Origin: Aquabacterium lacunae
Lineage (GTDB): Bacteria > Pseudomonadota > Gammaproteobacteria > Burkholderiales > Burkholderiaceae_C
NCBI RefSeq assembly: GCF_004310865.1
Contig: NZ_SIXI01000002.1
Span: forward strand, 744,001-808,000
Direction: 5' to 3'
Length of the DNA: 64,000 nucleotides
The first letter of the stretch is position 1, and the number at the start of each line of letters is the position of its first letter. The notes beneath the pieces were generated by a model. The model was not told the DNA's origin, ran no database searches, and worked only from the letters and a program-made list of their open reading frames with translations. Made by a program: the position numbers and the translations under genes. Shown in pieces: positions 36,647 to 46,856 of the stretch.

Positions 36647-37258
36647 ATGAACACATTGAGACGACAGATTTTTGGGTTGCCGGTGGCTGTTTTTATTGGC
36701 GCGACGTCAGGATGCCGTGCGATGGATGTTGGTGCTGGCGGGCCCGGGATGATGCTAGTTTACGGGAGCGTTATCGACGGCAAACGGGTATCGATTAAAA
36801 AAGCGAACCTTCCTGATGGGCGCTCGTTCCCTCAACCTGGTGGCATAGGGGGCAGCTTTAAAGGAGGGCAAACTTGGTTAAATGGAGGCATAGATGCCAC
36901 CATGGCCACCTCAGGCGACCACCGCGAGCTGCCTGAGTGGGTAGATTTTGAGTGGTCTGAGCCGCCATACCCCGAGGACCCAAACATGAGTTTGGAAGCG
37001 TACAGAGCACTGCCGCGTCAGAAGCAGCGCCTGGAAATCAAGCGGCGCATACCTCCTGCTGTCGTTGAAGAAGCCATCGCCTCCAAGCGTGTTGCCCAGC
37101 CTGGAAAAGTGGCGGACAAGACGCTGTGGATCTACATCTTCTGGACACCTGATGGCATGAAGATGCGATGGGCCATGCGTGACAGAGCCACCGGCGGGCC
37201 GTTCGGAGAGATCGTGCGTGAGGGGGGCGACGACTTGGATCGCTACAACCTGAAGTGA
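36647..37258 (+). CDS. Orphan lipoprotein immunity protein (module 5), mosaic paralogue of module 3 immunity
   Basis: A 203-residue protein 15 bases after the toxin-tail remnant. It is almost identical to the protein at 32718 in residues 1-34 (signal and lipobox TSGC) and 84-203, but residues about 35-83 are different (for example LVYGSVIDGKRVSIKKANL against IEYRNLINGRSISVKSATL). Its cognate toxin is deleted, so it survives as an orphan immunity gene. It may protect against siblings that still carry the lost tip. Confidence 0.75.
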   Translation: MNTLRRQIFGLPVAVFIGATSGCRAMDVGAGGPGMMLVYGSVIDGKRVSIKKANLPDGRSFPQPGGIGGSFKGGQTWLNGGIDATMATSGDHRELPEWVDFEWSEPPYPEDPNMSLEAYRALPRQKQRLEIKRRIPPAVVEEAIASKRVAQPGKVADKTLWIYIFWTPDGMKMRWAMRDRATGGPFGEIVREGGDDLDRYNLK

Positions 37259-37290
37259 CCAGTCTCTGGCTGGCGACGGCGTTGGTTGTG

Positions 37291-37335
37291 CCTGCTGGTG
37301 ACCCAGCAGAACCCATGGCCAGCGCATCAGCAAGC
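37291..37335 (+). pseudogene. Tiny Rhs core remnant at the end of the array
   Basis: Two short pieces of Rhs core are fused: bases encoding LLVAQQN-like sequence (compare about 24880-24900 of the main gene) joined to bases encoding HGQRISK (compare about 25150). Together they mark the right end of the array. The remaining stretch to queA (37336-37465) holds no gene; it includes a GC-rich 6-base hairpin at 37442-37457 without a T-run. Confidence 0.6.
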
Positions 37336-37465
37336 CGGCGGGAGCCACGCCAGGACTGCCCGCCCAACTCGACGAGACACCTGGTGCTCAACGCTCAAAA
37401 TGTCGCACATCGGCGACAATGCCGGGTTGTTGAATTGGCACGGGGCTCGTCAGCCCCTCAAACAC

Positions 37466-38542
37466 ATGAGCAGTCACACCCCAGGCCACGGCCTGCACAC
37501 CTACACCCTGAGCGACTTCGACTTCGACCTGCCCGAAGACCTGATCGCCCAGGAGCCCGCCGCCGAACGCACCGCCTCGCGCCTGCTCGATGGCACCGGC
37601 GCCCAACCGGTCGACCGTATCTTCAAAGACCTGCCCTCGCTGCTGCGCCGCGGTGACCTGCTGGTGTTCAACAACACCCGCGTCATCAAGGCACGCCTGT
37701 TCGGCCAGAAGGCCACGGGCGGTGCGGTGGAGGCCCTGGTCGAGCGCGTGCTGCCCGGCCATGAGGTGCTGGCCCACATGCGCGCCAGCAAATCGCCCAA
37801 GGTGGGCAGCACCGTGCGTTTTGCCGACGCGTTTGACGCCGAGGTGATCGCCCGCACGGGCCCCGACGGTGGCATGTTCCACCTGCGCTTCAGCGGCGAC
37901 CCGCTGGCCCTGCTGGACGCCCACGGCCATGTGCCGCTGCCGCCCTACATCACGCACGCCGACACAGCCGATGACGAACGCCGCTACCAGACCGTGTTCG
38001 CCAAGCACCCGGGTGCCGTGGCCGCACCCACCGCCGCCCTGCACTTCGACGACGCGCTGCTGCAGCAGCTGGCTGACCAGGGCGTGGACCGCGCCGAAGT
38101 GACCCTGCACGTGGGCGCAGGCACCTTCCAGCCGGTGCGCACCGACAACCTGGCCGAGCACAAGATGCACAGCGAGTGGTTCGAAGTGCCCGAGGCCACC
38201 GTGCAGGCCATTCGCCGCACCCGCGCCGCAGGCGGCCGCGTGGTGGTGGTGGGCACGACCACGCTGCGGGCGCTGGAATCGGCCGCCCTGGGCGCTGCAC
38301 CGGCCGACATCCTGCAGGCCGGCAGCCGCGACACCGACATCTTCATCACCCCAGGGTTTGAGCTGAAGGTGGTCGATGTGCTGATCACCAACTTCCACCT
38401 GCCCAAGAGCACCTTGATGATGCTGGTCAGCGCGCTGGCAGGCTACGAGCACATCCGGGCGCTGTATGCCCATGCCATCGCACAACGCTACCGCTTCTTC
38501 AGCTATGGCGACGCCATGCTGATCCAGCGCGCCCCTCGCTGA
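37466..38542 (+). CDS. queA: S-adenosylmethionine:tRNA ribosyltransferase-isomerase QueA
   Basis: A 358-residue enzyme that transfers and isomerises the ribosyl part of SAM onto 7-aminomethyl-7-deazaguanine in tRNA during queuosine synthesis. The ATG at 37466 ([23 protein letters not shown]) is chosen because the frame upstream is array debris. Family motifs are clear: [59 protein letters not shown] and [15 protein letters not shown]. tgt, which acts earlier in the same pathway, lies 2.4 kb downstream on the same strand. Confidence 0.96.
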   Translation: MSSHTPGHGLHTYTLSDFDFDLPEDLIAQEPAAERTASRLLDGTGAQPVDRIFKDLPSLLRRGDLLVFNNTRVIKARLFGQKATGGAVEALVERVLPGHEVLAHMRASKSPKVGSTVRFADAFDAEVIARTGPDGGMFHLRFSGDPLALLDAHGHVPLPPYITHADTADDERRYQTVFAKHPGAVAAPTAALHFDDALLQQLADQGVDRAEVTLHVGAGTFQPVRTDNLAEHKMHSEWFEVPEATVQAIRRTRAAGGRVVVVGTTTLRALESAALGAAPADILQAGSRDTDIFITPGFELKVVDVLITNFHLPKSTLMMLVSALAGYEHIRALYAHAIAQRYRFFSYGDAMLIQRAPR

Positions 38543-38549
38543 GCCCACC

Positions 38550-40913
38550 ATGCGCACCGTGCGGCAAGGCGCATGCCTGTTCCTGCTGTGGGCCCTGTGC
38601 GGCCTGCTGCCGGTCCAGGCTGCGCAGGCGGGCACGCAATGGCTCACCCAGGCCTGGTTCGCGCCCGGCGCCTGCAGCCAGGCCGTCGTCACCACCCAGG
38701 TGGATTTGCCCGATCTGTGGTCCACACGCGGCCAGCATGCCCTCGCACGGGGCTGCTATCGCTGGCAACTCGAGCTGGCACAGGCGCCCACTCAGGCCTG
38801 GGCCCTGCGCTTTGACCGCCTGCCGTCCATCCACCGCATCAAAGTCAACGGCCTGGTGCTCCTGGATCATTTCCGGGCCGACGGGCTGAACACCACCATC
38901 AACCCACTGCCCACGCTGATCGACATCCCACCCAGCATGCTGCAGGCCGGGATCAACCAGATCGAAATCGAGTTGCTGCCCGCGCCCTTCCGGCAGCCCG
39001 GCATCAGTGCGGTGCAGGTGGGCCCCATGCAGGCGGTGCGCCCTGGATTCGAGCGCTGGCGGTTCTGGACGGTGGATGTGCCGCACAGCGTCAACCTGAG
39101 TGTGGCGGGCATGGCCGTGTTCATGCTGCTGGCCTGGCAGGCCCGCAAGCGCGACCTGGTGTTCGCCTTCATCGGTGGGCTGATGGCCGTGATGGGCCTG
39201 CGCAATGCCGTGTACTTCGTGGCCGAAACGGTGTGGCCCGACCCCATCGTCGACTGGCTGTACTTCACGGCCCAGGTGCTCACGGCCTGGTGCCTGGCCG
39301 GGTTCGGTCTGAGCTACGCGCGCTTCGACATGCGGCGCGTGGTCTGGCCCATGCGCGCCCTGGTGCTGGGCCTTCCTCTGGCCGGCCTGGCGTCGATCGG
39401 CTCAGGGCAGATGCACAACCTGCGACTGGTGGTGTACCCGCTGCTGATCCTGGGCAGCACCGCAGTGGTGGCCCTGGTGGTGCGCATGGCTTTGCAGCGA
39501 CCGAAGCTGGAGGCCACGGCCATGATCGTGGGGCCTGTGGCCACGCTGGCCAGCGCGGCACACGACTACCTGATGATCGCAGGGCTGCTGGCGGCCGACG
39601 AACTGCGGTGGATGCCCTACACCACGCCGGCCATCTTTGTGGGCTATGCGCTGGTGCTGCTGCGCAAGTTCGTGGGTGACATGGCCGAGGCCGAAGACGC
39701 GAAGGCCCAGCTGGAGCAGCGTGTGGCTGAGCGCACCCGCGCACTGGAAATCGCCAACCAGTCCAAAACCCGGTTCCTGGCCGCAGCCAGCCACGACCTG
39801 CGCCAGCCCACGGCGGCCATCGGCCTGCTGGTCACGCTGCTGCGTCAGCAGAATGGTCTGCAAGGCGAAGCACGCCACCACATCAACATGCTGGACGAGG
39901 CCGTGGCCTCGATGGAATCGCTGCTGGTGGGCCTGCTCGACATCTCGCGGCTCGATGCCGGGGCAGTGAAACCCCAGTTCCAGCCGGTGTCGGTGCACGA
40001 GCTGTTCCAGGCCGTGCGCGTGCATGAACAAAGCGCCGCCGAGCTCAAGGGCCTGCGCCTGCGGTTCAGACAACCGGCCCGCATGGGCCATGTCATGGTC
40101 ACCACCGACGCCATGCTGGTGCACAGCGTGCTGCGCAACCTGGTGTCCAACGCGATCCGCTACACCAGCCGCGGTGGCGTGCTGGTGGCCGCCCGCCGAA
40201 AAGGTCGCAGGCGCCTGCGGATCGAGGTGTGGGACACGGGCATCGGCATCCCCAAAGACCAGCTCGATCGCATCTTCGAAGAGTTCTACCAGGTCGACAA
40301 CGCCTCGCGTGATCGCACCCGCGGCATCGGTCTGGGCCTGGCCATCGTGCAGCGCACCGCTGGCCTGCTGGGCGAACAGGTGAGCGTGCGCTCTGTGCCT
40401 GGCAAGGGCTCGGTGTTCCGCTTCGACCTGCCCCTGCACCAGGCCCCGAATCCCCACCAGGCACCCGCCGCCGCCCCTGAGCAACCCCTGCGTGGCGTGA
40501 CCCTGTGGCTGGTCGAAGACGACGCCCTGTTGCGTCGCGCCCTGACCGAACTGTTGCAACGCTGGGGGGCCCAGGTGCAAGCCTGGGGTGACGCCGAAGC
40601 CTTGCAAGGCGACATCAGCCTGATGATGTCCAGTCCGCACCTGGGCCCTCTGCCCCAGGTGCTGATCAGCGACTACCGCCTGCCGGGCATCAACGGCCTG
40701 CAGTTGTGCGAGTCGGTACGGGCCCAGCTGGCCATGCACGGCCACCTCGTCAATGCACTCATCATCTCGGGTGACACCGACCCCACCGAAATCGGGCGCC
40801 TGAGCCAGTCGGGCCAGGCGGTGCTGGCCAAACCTTTCCGCAGCGAGCGCCTGCTCGAACGCCTGCTGCCCCTGATCCACGCCGCGCCTGCCGGGCGCAC
40901 CAACGCTCACTGA
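38550..40913 (+). CDS. Hybrid sensor histidine kinase with 7TM-type sensor and C-terminal receiver
   Basis: A 787-residue membrane sensor. After a signal sequence there is a periplasmic all-beta domain (about residues 28-175, LPSIHRIKVNGLVLLDHF), then seven predicted helices (about 183-372), the arrangement of 7TMR-DISM receptors. A coiled coil (AEAEDAKAQLEQRVAERTRA) leads to HisKA with His415 (ASHDLRQPTAA), a HATPase domain (LRNLVSNAIRYTSRGG, WDTGIGIPKD, GIGLGLAIV) and a receiver with the phospho-acceptor Asp708 (LISDYRLPG). No output domain is attached and no partner regulator is next to it. It sits 7 bases after queA and 3 bases before tgt, so it is probably co-transcribed with them. The ligand is unknown. 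Confidence 0.9.
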   Translation: MRTVRQGACLFLLWALCGLLPVQAAQAGTQWLTQAWFAPGACSQAVVTTQVDLPDLWSTRGQHALARGCYRWQLELAQAPTQAWALRFDRLPSIHRIKVNGLVLLDHFRADGLNTTINPLPTLIDIPPSMLQAGINQIEIELLPAPFRQPGISAVQVGPMQAVRPGFERWRFWTVDVPHSVNLSVAGMAVFMLLAWQARKRDLVFAFIGGLMAVMGLRNAVYFVAETVWPDPIVDWLYFTAQVLTAWCLAGFGLSYARFDMRRVVWPMRALVLGLPLAGLASIGSGQMHNLRLVVYPLLILGSTAVVALVVRMALQRPKLEATAMIVGPVATLASAAHDYLMIAGLLAADELRWMPYTTPAIFVGYALVLLRKFVGDMAEAEDAKAQLEQRVAERTRALEIANQSKTRFLAAASHDLRQPTAAIGLLVTLLRQQNGLQGEARHHINMLDEAVASMESLLVGLLDISRLDAGAVKPQFQPVSVHELFQAVRVHEQSAAELKGLRLRFRQPARMGHVMVTTDAMLVHSVLRNLVSNAIRYTSRGGVLVAARRKGRRRLRIEVWDTGIGIPKDQLDRIFEEFYQVDNASRDRTRGIGLGLAIVQRTAGLLGEQVSVRSVPGKGSVFRFDLPLHQAPNPHQAPAAAPEQPLRGVTLWLVEDDALLRRALTELLQRWGAQVQAWGDAEALQGDISLMMSSPHLGPLPQVLISDYRLPGINGLQLCESVRAQLAMHGHLVNALIISGDTDPTEIGRLSQSGQAVLAKPFRSERLLERLLPLIHAAPAGRTNAH

Positions 40914-42056
<1,143 letters not shown>

Positions 42057-42061
42057 GCGCT

Positions 42062-42742
42062 TTACCAGAAGACCCAGTTGCCCGTCAGCACCACCCACAC
42101 GCCGAGCACCCCATTGGTGACGGCGTGGGCCACGATGGGCGCCCACAGCTTGCCGGTGCGCTGGTACAGCCAGGCGTAGGCCAGGCCGGCCACGATGGCG
42201 GCCAGCCACAGGGTGTGGGCCGTGGCAAAGGCCAGCGTGGACAGCGCCAAGGCCTTGAACGACACCGTGCGCGGCGACACCTTCTGGAAGTCGGGGTTGT
42301 CGATCCAGCGCATCAGGAACGAGCGCCAGAACAGTTCTTCCATCACAGGCACCATCAGGGCCGCGCCCACCCAGCGCACGGCGATCAGACCCCACTGCAA
42401 TTGCCCGTCGGCATCGACCGGGCGGAAGCTGGCCGTGGCTTCGCCCACGGTCAGCCAGGGGTGATCGAGGTGGATCCACAAGACGAACACCACCACCCCC
42501 ACCGCCACCGACAACACCGTTTCGCGCAGGGTCAGCCAATGGGCCCGGATCAGTTCTTCGTACTGCTTCCAGAACCACCACATGGCGCCAGACACAGCAA
42601 GCACCGAGACGCCATACACCCAGCGGGCATCGAGCCCTGCCATGGGTGACTCGGCCAACTGACCGCGCGCGGCCAGCAGCACCATGAACAGGACGAACGG
42701 CAGGCAGCGCGCCAAGGCTGCAGGGCTGATGAAAGAGTTCAT
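42062..42742 (-). CDS. CPBP-family intramembrane metalloprotease (CAAX prenyl protease-related)
   Basis: A 226-residue membrane protein with about seven hydrophobic helices. The CPBP/Abi active-site motifs are present: Glu135-Glu136 with Arg140 (VPVMEELFWRSFL), His176 (FATAHTLW) and His206/Asn210 (APIVAHAVTN). The pattern and length fit the CAAX-protease-related group found in bacteria with exosortase/PEP-CTERM systems, consistent with the PEP-CTERM protein at 49954. Substrate unknown. Confidence 0.82.
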   Translation of the reverse strand: MNSFISPAALARCLPFVLFMVLLAARGQLAESPMAGLDARWVYGVSVLAVSGAMWWFWKQYEELIRAHWLTLRETVLSVAVGVVVFVLWIHLDHPWLTVGEATASFRPVDADGQLQWGLIAVRWVGAALMVPVMEELFWRSFLMRWIDNPDFQKVSPRTVSFKALALSTLAFATAHTLWLAAIVAGLAYAWLYQRTGKLWAPIVAHAVTNGVLGVWVVLTGNWVFW

Positions 42743-42786
42743 GGCGCGGTTCTACCATGGGGGGCAAATCCCCCTCCACCCTCTGT

Positions 42787-44076
42787 TCAGAGGGCGGTGC
42801 GGGCGCGCCACAGCGCCGCAAAGGCCAGACCATGCAGGGCCACGGTCACGCCCAGCACCTCGCCCAGGTTCAGACCGGCGGCCTGCAAGGCCCCGGCCAA
42901 TGCGGCACACAGCACCATCGACACGGCATTGAGCACGTTGTTGGCCGCCACCACACGGGCCCGCGTGGCGGGTGAGGCCAGGGCCTGCATGCGCGCATAC
43001 AGCGGCACGCTGAACAGGCCCACCCCCATCGACATGCACCAGACGCCCAACACCGACCTCCAGAACGCCTCTTGCGTCAGGGCCCGCTGCAGGGTGAACA
43101 AAGGCTGCCCCGCCAGCGAGGGCTGCTGCTGCATCAGCCAGGCTTGCCAGGCGATGTCGCCACCGAACACAGCCATCAACAGGGCGCCTGCCGCCACCAC
43201 CCACCGGGTGCCAAAACGGTGGGCCAGGGCTTCGCAACAAAGGGCACCGAAGGCAATGCCCACCGACACCACCGCCAGCAGGGCCGAGGCCACGCTGGCT
43301 TCGGCGTGGTACACCTCACGCGTGAGCGCAGGAAACAGCATCATGTAGGTGGCCCCGAAGAACCACATCCACGAAATGCCCAGAATGGCCGGCAAAGCCC
43401 CTTGCGCATTCGCGGCCTGAACCTGCCGCCAAGACTGCACCAGCGGGTTGTAGCGCACCTGCAGATCCGGCTGCGCCGCAGGAGTCTCGGGCACCTTGGC
43501 CGCGGCCCATCGGCCCAGCAGGGCCAGGCCCAGCACGGCCAGCACCACGGCCCACCACTGCTCGGCCACGGCACCGCCCACCAGGGTGCCCAGCAAGATG
43601 GCCGTGAACAGGCCCATCTCCATCAGGCCATTGCCCCCCACCAGTTCGGGGCCGGTCAGGTGGCGCGGCATGTAGGCGTACTTCACGGTGGCGAACCAGG
43701 TCACGTGCACACCCGACAGCAGCACGCAGGCCACCAGGGCCACCGGTTCCTGCGCCCACACGGCCCACGCGGCCAGCCCCATCATCAGCACCTCGGCGCT
43801 CTTGCCCAGGCGGGTCAGCGCATCCAGCGGGTGCTTGTCGGCCAGCATGCCGAACCAGGCCGACAGCAGCAGGCTGGGCACCGTGAACAGGGCGCCCAGC
43901 AAGGGGCCCACCTGTTCGGGCGGCAGCCAGGGCACCGTCAGCTGATAGGTCAGCATCAGGGTGATGGCGAACTTGAGCAGGTTGTCGTTGAAGGTGCCCA
44001 GGAAGCACACCCAGTAGAACGGGGCATAACGCGGCTGACGCATCAGCGCGAACTGGGAAGCAGGGGCGGTGCTCAT
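42787..44076 (-). CDS. LplT-like MFS transporter (lysophospholipid-type)
   Basis: A 429-residue major-facilitator protein with about 12 helices. The N-terminus (PFYWVCFLGTFNDNLLKFAITLMLTYQL) and MPRHLTGPELVGGNGLMEMGLF are characteristic of the LplT group, which flips lysophospholipids inward for re-acylation. It lies 18 bases after a longer paralogue on the same strand and aligns with the first 420 residues of it, so the pair arose by tandem duplication. Substrate assignment is by family only. Confidence 0.8.
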   Translation of the reverse strand: MSTAPASQFALMRQPRYAPFYWVCFLGTFNDNLLKFAITLMLTYQLTVPWLPPEQVGPLLGALFTVPSLLLSAWFGMLADKHPLDALTRLGKSAEVLMMGLAAWAVWAQEPVALVACVLLSGVHVTWFATVKYAYMPRHLTGPELVGGNGLMEMGLFTAILLGTLVGGAVAEQWWAVVLAVLGLALLGRWAAAKVPETPAAQPDLQVRYNPLVQSWRQVQAANAQGALPAILGISWMWFFGATYMMLFPALTREVYHAEASVASALLAVVSVGIAFGALCCEALAHRFGTRWVVAAGALLMAVFGGDIAWQAWLMQQQPSLAGQPLFTLQRALTQEAFWRSVLGVWCMSMGVGLFSVPLYARMQALASPATRARVVAANNVLNAVSMVLCAALAGALQAAGLNLGEVLGVTVALHGLAFAALWRARTAL

Positions 44077-44094
44077 GGCAAGACGATGGCAAGG

Positions 44095-46011
44095 TCAGGG
44101 CATGGGTTGGTCCAGCAGGGCCTGCACGCGCCCTTGCAAGACCTCGGGGGTGACATCGGCCGCCGGCAGGGGCTCACCCACCACCACGCCCACCGGGTTG
44201 AATGCGCCGCGGCGGAAAGGCTTGCGCATGGCCACGCCGTCCACCCGGGAGAAGAACGAGCCCCACAGGTTGTGCAGCGCCGCCGGCACCACCGGCACGG
44301 GGTGCGTCTCCAGGATCTTCATGATGCCGCCCTTGAACGGCGCCATCTGCCCGTCACGCGTGATGCCGCCTTCGGGGAACAGGCACAGCAGGTCGCCATC
44401 GACCAGCACCTGGCGGGCCCGCACGAAGGCCTGTTCGTAGGCCACAGGGTCTTCCTTCTGGGGCGCGATCGGAATGGCCTTGCACAGCCGGAAGAACCAG
44501 CCCAGCCAGGGGTTCTGGAAGATGCGGTGGTCCATGATGAACACCATGGGGCGCGGGCTGATCACGCCCAGGATCACGGCGTCCACGAAACTCACGTGGT
44601 TGCACACCACGATGGCGGCCCCGTCGGTGGGGATGTGCATGTCACCCCTCACCCGCAAGCGATACACGCAGCGGGTCACGAACAGCATCACCAGGCGAAC
44701 GATGTATTCGGGCATGAGCCAGAACACATAGCCCACCACCAGCACGTTCAGCACGGCCGTGGCGCCGAAGACCTCGGGGATGCTGAAACCTGCGCCGAGC
44801 ATGGCGCCGGCCAACAGGCTGCTGACGATCATGAACAGCGCGTTGAGGATGTTGTTGGCCGCGATGATGCGGGCCCGGTGGCTGGGCTGCGCCCGCAGCT
44901 GGATCAGGGCGTACATGGGCACGCTGTACAAGCCGGCACTGAAGGCCAGCAAGGCCAGGTCGGCCATGACGCGCCAGTGCGCATGCTCGGCCACAAAAGT
45001 GCTCACGGTGAAACGCTCGCCCCCCGAGAACGGAGGCAGGGCAGACGCCGCCAGGTACAGGTCGAAGGCGAACACCGACATGCCCACCGCCCCGATGGGC
45101 ACCAGGCCGATTTCGACATGCCGACGCGAAAAGGTTTCGCAAAGCAGCGAACCGATGGCGATGCCGACCGAAAAGACCACCAGCAACAAGGACGCCACCT
45201 GCTCGTTGCCATGCAGCACATCGCGTGCGAACGACGGGAACTGGGCCAGGAACACCGCGCCAAAGAACCACATCCAGGAGATGCCCAGCAGGGAGCGGAA
45301 CACACTGGGGTACTGCCAGGCCAGCTTCAGGTTGCGCCAGGTCTCGGACACCGGGTTCCAGTTGAGCCGCAGGCCCGGGTCGGATGAAGGCGACGCAGGG
45401 ATGGCGCGGGCCGACGCCCAACCAGCCAAGGCCACCCCCAGGCAAGAGGCCGCGACCCAATGCCCACCGACTTCTGGCATGCCCATCAGCAGGCCGCCCA
45501 CCACATTGCCCAGCAGGATGGCCACGAAGGTGCCCATCTCCACCAGGCCATTGCCCCCGGTCAGTTCATGTTCGCGCAAGTGCTGCGGCAGGTACGCATA
45601 CTTCACGGGCCCGAAGAACGTGGAGTGCAACCCCATCAGGAACACACAGCCCAACAGCAAGGGCACCGCGCTGAACCAGAAGCCCAACGCTGCCAGCGCC
45701 ATGATCGCGACCTCCATGAGCTTGACGCTGCGCATGATGAAGGCCTTGTCGTACTTGTCTGCCCACTGCCCGGCCATGGCTGAAAACAGCACAAAGGGCA
45801 GGATGAACAAGGCACCGATCACCAGACCGGCCATTTGGGGTGCCAACCAGCTCACCTGAAGTTGATAGGTCACCAGCACGGTGAACGCGAACTTGAACAG
45901 GTTGTCGTTGGCCGCGCCCAGAAACTGGGCCAGGAAGAAGGGCAGGAAACGCCGCTGCCTCAACAGGCTGAACTGCCCTGCATGGGCCTCCGATTCATTC
46001 ACCACAAGCAT
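44095..46011 (-). CDS. Fusion of LplT-like MFS transporter and PlsC-type acyltransferase
   Basis: A 638-residue protein. Residues about 1-420 are an LplT-like transporter (FFLAQFLGAANDNLFKFAFTVLVTYQL, LPQHLREHELTGGNGLVEMGTF). Residues about 445-638 are a glycerolipid acyltransferase with the catalytic HX4D motif (CNHVSFVDAV, His near 473), the FPEGGITRDG glycerol-phosphate site and PVVPAAL. The combination suggests import of lysophospholipid followed by re-acylation at the inner membrane. The acyl-ACP synthetase part found in Aas-type fusions is absent. Confidence 0.88.
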   Translation of the reverse strand: MLVVNESEAHAGQFSLLRQRRFLPFFLAQFLGAANDNLFKFAFTVLVTYQLQVSWLAPQMAGLVIGALFILPFVLFSAMAGQWADKYDKAFIMRSVKLMEVAIMALAALGFWFSAVPLLLGCVFLMGLHSTFFGPVKYAYLPQHLREHELTGGNGLVEMGTFVAILLGNVVGGLLMGMPEVGGHWVAASCLGVALAGWASARAIPASPSSDPGLRLNWNPVSETWRNLKLAWQYPSVFRSLLGISWMWFFGAVFLAQFPSFARDVLHGNEQVASLLLVVFSVGIAIGSLLCETFSRRHVEIGLVPIGAVGMSVFAFDLYLAASALPPFSGGERFTVSTFVAEHAHWRVMADLALLAFSAGLYSVPMYALIQLRAQPSHRARIIAANNILNALFMIVSSLLAGAMLGAGFSIPEVFGATAVLNVLVVGYVFWLMPEYIVRLVMLFVTRCVYRLRVRGDMHIPTDGAAIVVCNHVSFVDAVILGVISPRPMVFIMDHRIFQNPWLGWFFRLCKAIPIAPQKEDPVAYEQAFVRARQVLVDGDLLCLFPEGGITRDGQMAPFKGGIMKILETHPVPVVPAALHNLWGSFFSRVDGVAMRKPFRRGAFNPVGVVVGEPLPAADVTPEVLQGRVQALLDQPMP

Positions 46012-46061
46012 CCTCCGTCATTTGAGCCACGATTGGACCTCAAAACCTGCTTGGCCAGCCC

Positions 46062-46856
46062 TCACCGCACCACCCACTCGGCCTCAGCCAGCCCGCTTTG
46101 TTGCAACCAGGTGAAGACGGAATCGACGGTCACGGTCTGAATGCGCCCGCTGTAGCGCAGTTCATTGGGGTGGTCGTCGAAGGCCACGTTGGCCATCGTC
46201 ATTCTGGCGCCCAATCGGCTCCACATCGACACACGAAGCTCGCTGGGCCGATACCCTGCCTGCTTCAGCCAGCGCTGCGCCGAAGCCCGGTCGGTCACAT
46301 CGGGGGACATCACCGAGGCGATCAACTCGATGGCCCACTGGTTGCTCTGCTGGTAACGCACAGCCCAGGGATGAGCAACCATGCTGTAGGCCCGGGTGTG
46401 CAGATGCGTGCGACTGCCTGGATCTCGCAGCACCGGCATCAGGCGCTGCTGCAGCAACGGAGACGGCACCACCACCGCCGCCACATGCTCGTAGGGCGTG
46501 TCCAGGAAGAAATCACCCACACCTTGCCGGTAGATCGCCGACTGGGCCGAGCCACAGTCGTTAAGCTTGTGCAGGACGCGCCAGCCGTCGGGCGCCTTGT
46601 ACGCCAAGCCCAGGTGCGAATAGCGCAAGCCATGTGCGCGCAGGTCTTGCCCAGCACGCGCCAGCACCACCACCTGCGCACCACTGGCGTCGAGCTGTTT
46701 CACGGTGCGCTCGGCCAGGCCCAGGCCTTGCTGCACCGCAGCCACTGTCGGGCGCTCTGCCTGGCAGCCACGCCCCGCATGAGCAGCAGGCAGCGCACAC
46801 GCCAGTGCGATGACCCAGGTCACACACCCAGCATGCTTCCAGGCACTGCGGCTCAT
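46062..46856 (-). CDS. DUF2145-family secreted protein
   Basis: A 264-residue protein with a signal peptide (VTWVIALACALPAAHAGRGC). The sequence (GLRYSHLGLAYKAPDGWRVLHKLNDCG, TPYEHVAAVVVPS, NQWAIELIASVM) fits the DUF2145 family, whose function is not known. The SHLG...NDCG arrangement recalls papain-like NlpC-type folds, but I cannot confirm catalytic residues. It is translationally coupled to the 154-residue gene upstream (4-base overlap). Confidence 0.75.
   Translation of the reverse strand: MSRSAWKHAGCVTWVIALACALPAAHAGRGCQAERPTVAAVQQGLGLAERTVKQLDASGAQVVVLARAGQDLRAHGLRYSHLGLAYKAPDGWRVLHKLNDCGSAQSAIYRQGVGDFFLDTPYEHVAAVVVPSPLLQQRLMPVLRDPGSRTHLHTRAYSMVAHPWAVRYQQSNQWAIELIASVMSPDVTDRASAQRWLKQAGYRPSELRVSMWSRLGARMTMANVAFDDHPNELRYSGRIQTVTVDSVFTWLQQSGLAEAEWVVR

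Noticed and set aside
37442-37457. Terminator before queA (GGGGCT, 4 bases, AGCCCC)
   Set aside because: It lies only 9 bases before the queA start and lacks a T-run; more likely part of the leader or chance.
43072-45387. 771-codon plus-strand frame opposite the two transporters
   Set aside because: Antisense shadow; the minus-strand transporters have clear family motifs.
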